Assembly: GCA_003489485.1 (NCBI GenBank)
Contig: DNMB01000081.1
Span: 1,096 to 12,575, forward strand
Length of the DNA stretch: 11,480 nt
Reading direction: 5' to 3'
Source: Chitinophagaceae bacterium
GTDB taxonomy: Bacteria; Bacteroidota; Bacteroidia; Chitinophagales; Chitinophagaceae
In this document: piece after piece, positions 7,503 through 11,480 of the stretch
Numbering within the stretch: the first letter of the stretch is position 1
Layout of the letters: each line of letters begins with the position of its first letter
Notes under the pieces: model-generated
Seen by the model: only the letters and a program-made list of their open reading frames with translations
What the model was told of the DNA's origin: nothing
The model's database searches: none
Made by a program: the position numbers and the translations under genes

Positions 7503-8981
7503 ATGAGCAAAGAGATCACTTCGAGAAGCACCGATTACTCCCAATGGTACAATGACCTCGTACTAAAGGGCGAATTGGCCGATTATTCTGCGGTCCGCGG
7601 TTGTATGGTCATTAAGCCCTACGGTTTTGCCCTTTGGGAAAACATGCGCGATGTGTTAGACAAGATGTTCAAGGATACAGGCCATGTGAATGCCTACTTT
7701 CCGCTCTTTGTTCCCAAAAGTTTGTTTGAGGCCGAAGAAAAGAATGCCGAGGGGTTCGCAAAGGAGTGTGCCATTGTTACGCATTATCGTTTACAGGCCG
7801 ATCCCGATCGTCCTGGAAAGCTAATGGTCGATCCTGCTGCCAAACTAGAGGAAGAACTGGTGGTTCGTCCTACCAGCGAGGCCATCATATGGAGCACATA
7901 CAAGAATTGGATACAATCTTATCGTGACCTTCCGATCTTGGTCAACCAATGGGCCAACGTGGTGCGTTGGGAAATGCGCACCCGTCTTTTCTTGCGCACG
8001 GCCGAGTTTTTGTGGCAAGAAGGGCACACGGCCCATGCGACTCGCCAGGAAGCGCTCGATGAGACCGTTAAGATGCTGCATGTGTACGCCGATTTTGTAG
8101 AGAATTATATGGCCGTTCCGGTCGTAAAAGGAGTTAAGACGCCCCAAGAACGTTTTGCCGGTGCCGAAGACACGTACTGCATTGAGGCGCTCATGCAAGA
8201 TGGTAAGGCATTGCAGGCGGGCACTTCGCATTTTCTGGGACAAAATTTTGCCAAGGCCTTTGATGTAAAGTTCAGTGACCGCGATAATAAACTCGATTAT
8301 GTTTGGGCCACAAGTTGGGGTGTCAGTACTCGGTTGATCGGTGCCCTGGTGATGGCTCACAGTGATGATGAAGGATTGGTCCTCCCTCCCCGTATTGCTC
8401 CTCTTCAAGTGGTTATCGTTCCCATCTATAAGGGCGATGAGCAAAAAGCGGCCATTGATACTTGTGTACAAGATCTAATGAGATCGCTTAAGGAATTGGG
8501 CATCCGGGTCAAGTACGATGATAACGATAATGCGCGTCCGGGCTGGAAGTTCGCAGAGTACGAAATGAAAGGAGTACCGCTTCGTTTGGCCATCGGGGCT
8601 CGCGATCTCGAAAATAAAGTGGTTGAGCTGGCTCGCCGCGATATCCGCGAAAAATCTACCGTTCCGCTAGAAGGGCTCAGTGTCCGTATTAAGCAACTCC
8701 TCGAAGAGATCCAACAACATCTTTTCGAAAAAGCATTGGCCTATCGCAACGATCACATTACACCTGCTAACTCTTGGGATGAATTTGTAGAACTACTCGA
8801 CAGCAAGGGTGGGTTTATTGCGGCGCATTGGGATGGCACGGCCGAGACAGAAGAAGCCATCAAAGAAAAAACAAAGGCTACGATACGTTGTATTCCGTTA
8901 GATAACGTGCAAGAAACGGGTGCTTGTATTTTGAGTGGTAAACCCTCTGCGCAGCGCGTGCTCTTTGCGCGGGCCTATTAA
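7503..8981 (+). CDS. proS: Prolyl-tRNA synthetase, archaeal/eukaryotic-type (ProS type 3)
   Basis: 492 residues, the usual length of ProS3 enzymes, which lack the editing insertion of E. coli-type ProS. It charges tRNA-Pro with proline using ATP in the cytoplasm. Visible class II signatures: RPTSE at 122-126 (the proline-binding TxE loop), motif 2 RWEMRTR to [10 protein letters not shown] at about 155-178, [12 protein letters not shown] at about 239-250, and motif 3 around [20 protein letters not shown] with Arg277. The anticodon-binding domain begins near LQVVIVPIY (about 301) and the chain ends in the typical terminal Tyr (FARAY). The C-terminal zinc site is degraded: at the positions of the four cysteines in the Thermus-type enzyme I see Asp444, Thr449, Cys475 and Ser478, with the spacing kept. 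No Shine-Dalgarno sequence precedes the ATG; a good promoter lies about 90-120 bases upstream. truB follows after 6 bases, so the two are probably one operon. Confidence 0.97.
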   Translation: MSKEITSRSTDYSQWYNDLVLKGELADYSAVRGCMVIKPYGFALWENMRDVLDKMFKDTGHVNAYFPLFVPKSLFEAEEKNAEGFAKECAIVTHYRLQADPDRPGKLMVDPAAKLEEELVVRPTSEAIIWSTYKNWIQSYRDLPILVNQWANVVRWEMRTRLFLRTAEFLWQEGHTAHATRQEALDETVKMLHVYADFVENYMAVPVVKGVKTPQERFAGAEDTYCIEALMQDGKALQAGTSHFLGQNFAKAFDVKFSDRDNKLDYVWATSWGVSTRLIGALVMAHSDDEGLVLPPRIAPLQVVIVPIYKGDEQKAAIDTCVQDLMRSLKELGIRVKYDDNDNARPGWKFAEYEMKGVPLRLAIGARDLENKVVELARRDIREKSTVPLEGLSVRIKQLLEEIQQHLFEKALAYRNDHITPANSWDEFVELLDSKGGFIAAHWDGTAETEEAIKEKTKATIRCIPLDNVQETGACILSGKPSAQRVLFARAY

Positions 8982-8987
8982 CCTGTT

Positions 8988-9665
8988 ATGCATTCCGAAT
9001 CTCCGTTTGCCTTGGGCCAGGTCTTGTTGATCGACAAGCCGCTGGGTTGGACCTCGTTTGATGTGGTCAGAAAACTCAGGCATTTGATTCGAATTAAAAA
9101 GATCGGACATGCCGGCACCTTAGATCCGCTGGCGACAGGGTTACTCATTGTTTGTACCGGTAAATTTACCAAGCGCATAAATGAGTTTATGGCGCAAGAA
9201 AAAGAGTATACAGGTACCATTACACTGGGTGCGGTCACACCCAGCTATGACCTGGAGACTGAACCCACCAATCACCAAGATATCGGTGCCATTACGCTTT
9301 CGTTGATCCAACAATCCGTCAAGCAGTTTACAGGTTCGATCTTACAGGTTCCTCCCGCTCATTCTGCCATCAAGGTAAAAGGTAAGCGTGTTTATGAGCT
9401 GGCCCGGAAGGGAGAGTCCGTAGTACTGGAGCCCCGGCGTATTACCATCTCTTCTTTTGAAGTGTTGCGTTTCGAGGAGGGGCTTGTGCATTTTAAGGTG
9501 GTCTGTTCTACAGGCACCTATATTAGAAGTTTGGCGAACGATCTGGGAGTTGCACTGGGGTGCGGCGCTTACCTGAGTGCATTACGAAGAACGCGTATCG
9601 GTTCGTTCTTGGTCGATCAGGCGCAGACCCCTGAGCAATTCGAGCGATCGCTCCCGGTACAGTAG
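8988..9665 (+). CDS. truB: tRNA pseudouridine(55) synthase TruB
   Basis: 225 residues. TruB converts uridine 55 in the T-loop of most tRNAs to pseudouridine and also helps tRNA folding. Visible motifs in order: LLIDKPLGWTSFDVV at 13-27; the catalytic motif GHAGTLDPLATG at 40-51 with nucleophile Asp46; KEYTGTITLG around Tyr74; PPAHSAIKVKGKRVYELARKGE at about 122-143 (split here as SAIKVKGKR and YELARKGE); and the RNA-binding/active-site Arg180 in STGTYIRSLANDLG at about 174-187. It is shorter than E. coli TruB (314 residues) because the C-terminal PUA-like region is lacking, as in many bacterial homologues. The ATG lies 6 bases after the proS stop and no separate promoter is evident, so it is most likely co-transcribed with proS, a link that makes sense since both act on tRNA. 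The gene ends 6 bases from the convergent Omp85-type gene. Confidence 0.96.
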   Translation: MHSESPFALGQVLLIDKPLGWTSFDVVRKLRHLIRIKKIGHAGTLDPLATGLLIVCTGKFTKRINEFMAQEKEYTGTITLGAVTPSYDLETEPTNHQDIGAITLSLIQQSVKQFTGSILQVPPAHSAIKVKGKRVYELARKGESVVLEPRRITISSFEVLRFEEGLVHFKVVCSTGTYIRSLANDLGVALGCGAYLSALRRTRIGSFLVDQAQTPEQFERSLPVQ

Positions 9666-9671
9666 TGTCGC

Positions 9672-11480
9672 TTACAGAATAAATGGGTAATTGATCCCCA
9701 GCTGAAATTGGTCCATATCGCTCCACCTAGAATAGCCGAACCATTTGTTCTGATAGGCCGCATTGACCGGAGCCGGGCTTGGATCTTTTGCCTTGATGGA
9801 GTAATCGAGTCTGATGATAAAGTAGGTAAAGTCAATGCGAAGGCCAGTTCCTACGCCAACGGCCAGATCTTTGCCGAGTCGTTGTAGCGAGAACACCTCT
9901 TCGCGATTTCTGCCAGGCGCATTTTTGACGTACCAGATATTTCCGATATCGGTAAATAATGCACCATTCACTTTAAATCCTGCAACTGTAAAGAATGGAA
10001 AGCGGTACTCGAGATTGGCCTCCAGTTGCAGGTCTCCGTATCGCTCGGGTAATCCGTTGTTACCATAGGATTGTATAGAAGAGCCGGGTCCCAGTTTGCG
10101 AAGCCCCCAGGCCCGCATGCTGTTGGGGCCACCGGCAAAGTACTGACGGTAAAGAGGCAGGTTGAATCGCTTGTTGGGATTGGCCGTGTTATCGAATTGA
10201 TAACCGGCGCCGGCAAAAAAGCGCATGGCGATAGCAGCGCGGCGCATCATGATCTTGGTGGCAAAATCAAGGTCCAATTTAACGAAGCGAAAAAGCTGGC
10301 TGTCGAGTAGAGGATTGCGGATCATTCCTGTGAGCAATCCGGACTCTTCGATGTTGAAACGAAAGTTCGAGACACGATGGGCGCGTTGCTTGCTTAGCAG
10401 TACACCCGCCGTTACCGAAGAGATCAGACCATCTACGAAAATATTTTTTAGCAGCGCATTATTGGCGATCAGTTCTTCGAGCTTAGGTCTGCGGGCAATG
10501 GCATTGTATTCGATATTGGGCAGACGTAGGGTAAACAAGGCGTTTCGGTAGCGAAAGTCGTATCCCCAGGCAGCACTGTACGAAGACAGATTAAAGAGTT
10601 CCCTTCTTTCCGTATTGGCTACGTTAAAGGAAAGCACCGATTTAAAATTTTCTTTCCATTCTGCCGGAAGCCACTTGGCGCGGGGAATGGCGCGTGGAAA
10701 GTAAAGGTTATGCGTAATAGCAAGCTGCCGGGTTTGAATAAAATTTAAATCAGTCAGCTGATCGCGTCCTGTTTCAATACCAAATCGAACACTGGTGGTA
10801 GACTGTATCGCCCTTTTGGCCCAGTTGCGATTTTGCAAACCAAGATTAATCGCTACGCCAAAGAGGTTACCTGAAACAAGACTTTGGTTACTGCTTCCCT
10901 CGAGTGTGGCATTGTTGCTGTACTTGCGTGCAGGGGTCAATCTGATCAAAAGATCGGTCGTATCAGAAGAAGGGCGGGGTTGGGGTTCAATATTGATCAA
11001 GCGCCATGCACCCATGGCACTTAGCTGGTTGAGTGTTTTAAAGTAGTTGCGCTGGTCGTAGAGATCGCCGCTAAAAAAGAAGATCTTCTCTCTGAAAATG
11101 CCAGGATGAAAGACGGGTCGATAGGTGATCAGCTCCAGTCCGTTTCGTTTGCCGGTCTGGGTCTGTAGCCCTGCCGTATCACTGGTAAAATCGGGATAGA
11201 CCTTGATGGCTCCGATATAATAACGGGTCAATTTACTGCTGTCAAATCCCGGTCGCAGCCTGATCTCCAGATTTGCCTTCGGCTGCTTGCGGTTGTTTTC
11301 GATATCGGCTAGTATACGCAGTTGTTCGATCGGGTCGGTGGTAGGGGCCAGTAAACGTGCGTCGAGCGTATCCCAAACGCCGATCAATTCTTCGCGGGTA
11401 AACCGGAGATAGCCATTGTTGCGATAGATGTCGACCAGTCGGTCCAGCTCGGAAGAGATCGTCGCTTTCGAAAAGGGCTC
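9672..11480 (-). CDS. tamL: TamL/BamA-like Omp85 outer-membrane protein, partial (N-terminus beyond right edge)
   Basis: 603 residues are visible and the frame is still open at 11480, so signal peptide and first POTRA repeats are missing. A TTG at 11387 lies inside the POTRA-like segment and is not the start. Omp85 proteins are 16-stranded barrels with periplasmic POTRA domains; TamL is the lipoprotein Omp85 of Bacteroidota that pairs with TamB. Visible: POTRA features PFSKATISSELDRLV and YRNNGYLRF at the edge, a second POTRA-like segment with FREKIFFFSGDLYDQRNYFKT and a following LSAMGAWRLINIEPQ, then the barrel beginning near TLEGSSNQS. The barrel signature FAGGPNSMRAW (10139-10107), followed by LRKLGPGSS, replaces the VRGF/Y loop-6 motif of BamA in a way I associate with TamL. 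The chain ends NYPFIL rather than in an aromatic residue. Omp85 membership is clear; TamL rather than BamA is likely, and the lipobox that would decide it lies outside the window. Confidence 0.85.
   Translation of the reverse strand, partial: EPFSKATISSELDRLVDIYRNNGYLRFTREELIGVWDTLDARLLAPTTDPIEQLRILADIENNRKQPKANLEIRLRPGFDSSKLTRYYIGAIKVYPDFTSDTAGLQTQTGKRNGLELITYRPVFHPGIFREKIFFFSGDLYDQRNYFKTLNQLSAMGAWRLINIEPQPRPSSDTTDLLIRLTPARKYSNNATLEGSSNQSLVSGNLFGVAINLGLQNRNWAKRAIQSTTSVRFGIETGRDQLTDLNFIQTRQLAITHNLYFPRAIPRAKWLPAEWKENFKSVLSFNVANTERRELFNLSSYSAAWGYDFRYRNALFTLRLPNIEYNAIARRPKLEELIANNALLKNIFVDGLISSVTAGVLLSKQRAHRVSNFRFNIEESGLLTGMIRNPLLDSQLFRFVKLDLDFATKIMMRRAAIAMRFFAGAGYQFDNTANPNKRFNLPLYRQYFAGGPNSMRAWGLRKLGPGSSIQSYGNNGLPERYGDLQLEANLEYRFPFFTVAGFKVNGALFTDIGNIWYVKNAPGRNREEVFSLQRLGKDLAVGVGTGLRIDFTYFIIRLDYSIKAKDPSPAPVNAAYQNKWFGYSRWSDMDQFQLGINYPFIL

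Noticed and set aside
7845..8471. 208-codon minus-strand open frame opposite proS
   Set aside because: It is fully contained in the well-conserved proS gene and its translation resembles no family; treated as a shadow frame.
9642..9653. Perfect 12-base palindrome GAGCGATCGCTC containing GCGATCGC, near the end of truB
   Set aside because: It lies within the coding sequence (Glu-Arg-Ser-Leu), occurs once, and has no loop or T run, so it is neither a terminator nor a repeated element here.

Overview
The window looks like chromosomal DNA from a member of the Bacteroidota, probably near Chitinophagia. The pointers are a large TamB-like protein, a TamL/BamA-like Omp85 protein, a short archaeal/eukaryotic-type (ProS3) prolyl-tRNA synthetase, a near-consensus Bacteroidota promoter (TTG, 19-nt spacer, TAATTTTG) and the general lack of Shine-Dalgarno sequences. 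This placement is inferred from gene content; no rRNA or other marker is present. Coding density is very high: seven protein genes, two of them cut by the window edges. I see no tRNA, rRNA, insertion sequence, CRISPR array, phage gene or gene-free stretch longer than about 110 bases.

Layout, left to right. Positions 1-3989 (minus) hold most of a tamB-family gene whose C-terminal end lies beyond the left edge. A 92-base divergent spacer follows, then an exported isoaspartyl peptidase/L-asparaginase (4082-5143, plus). This converges, with a 4-base gap, on a FadL/OmpP1-like outer-membrane barrel gene (5148-6701, minus). A small unassigned lipoprotein gene (6742-7392, minus) lies just upstream of the barrel gene. 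A divergent spacer carries the best promoter in the window and leads to proS (7503-8981, plus) and, 6 bases later, truB (8988-9665, plus). truB converges, with a 6-base gap, on a TamL/BamA-like Omp85 gene (9672 to beyond 11480, minus).

Two themes run together. One is envelope biogenesis: TamL-like and TamB-like proteins would form an outer-membrane/periplasm-spanning module, and the FadL-like barrel, lipoprotein and exported asparaginase are also envelope or periplasmic products. The other is translation: proS charges tRNA-Pro and truB makes pseudouridine 55. The genes look like conserved chromosomal housekeeping and envelope functions. I did not find a convincing undescribed system. The most useful leads are the lipoprotein/FadL-like pair next to proS, the separation of the tamL-like and tamB-like genes, the missing ATG of tamB, and the proS promoter and leader.
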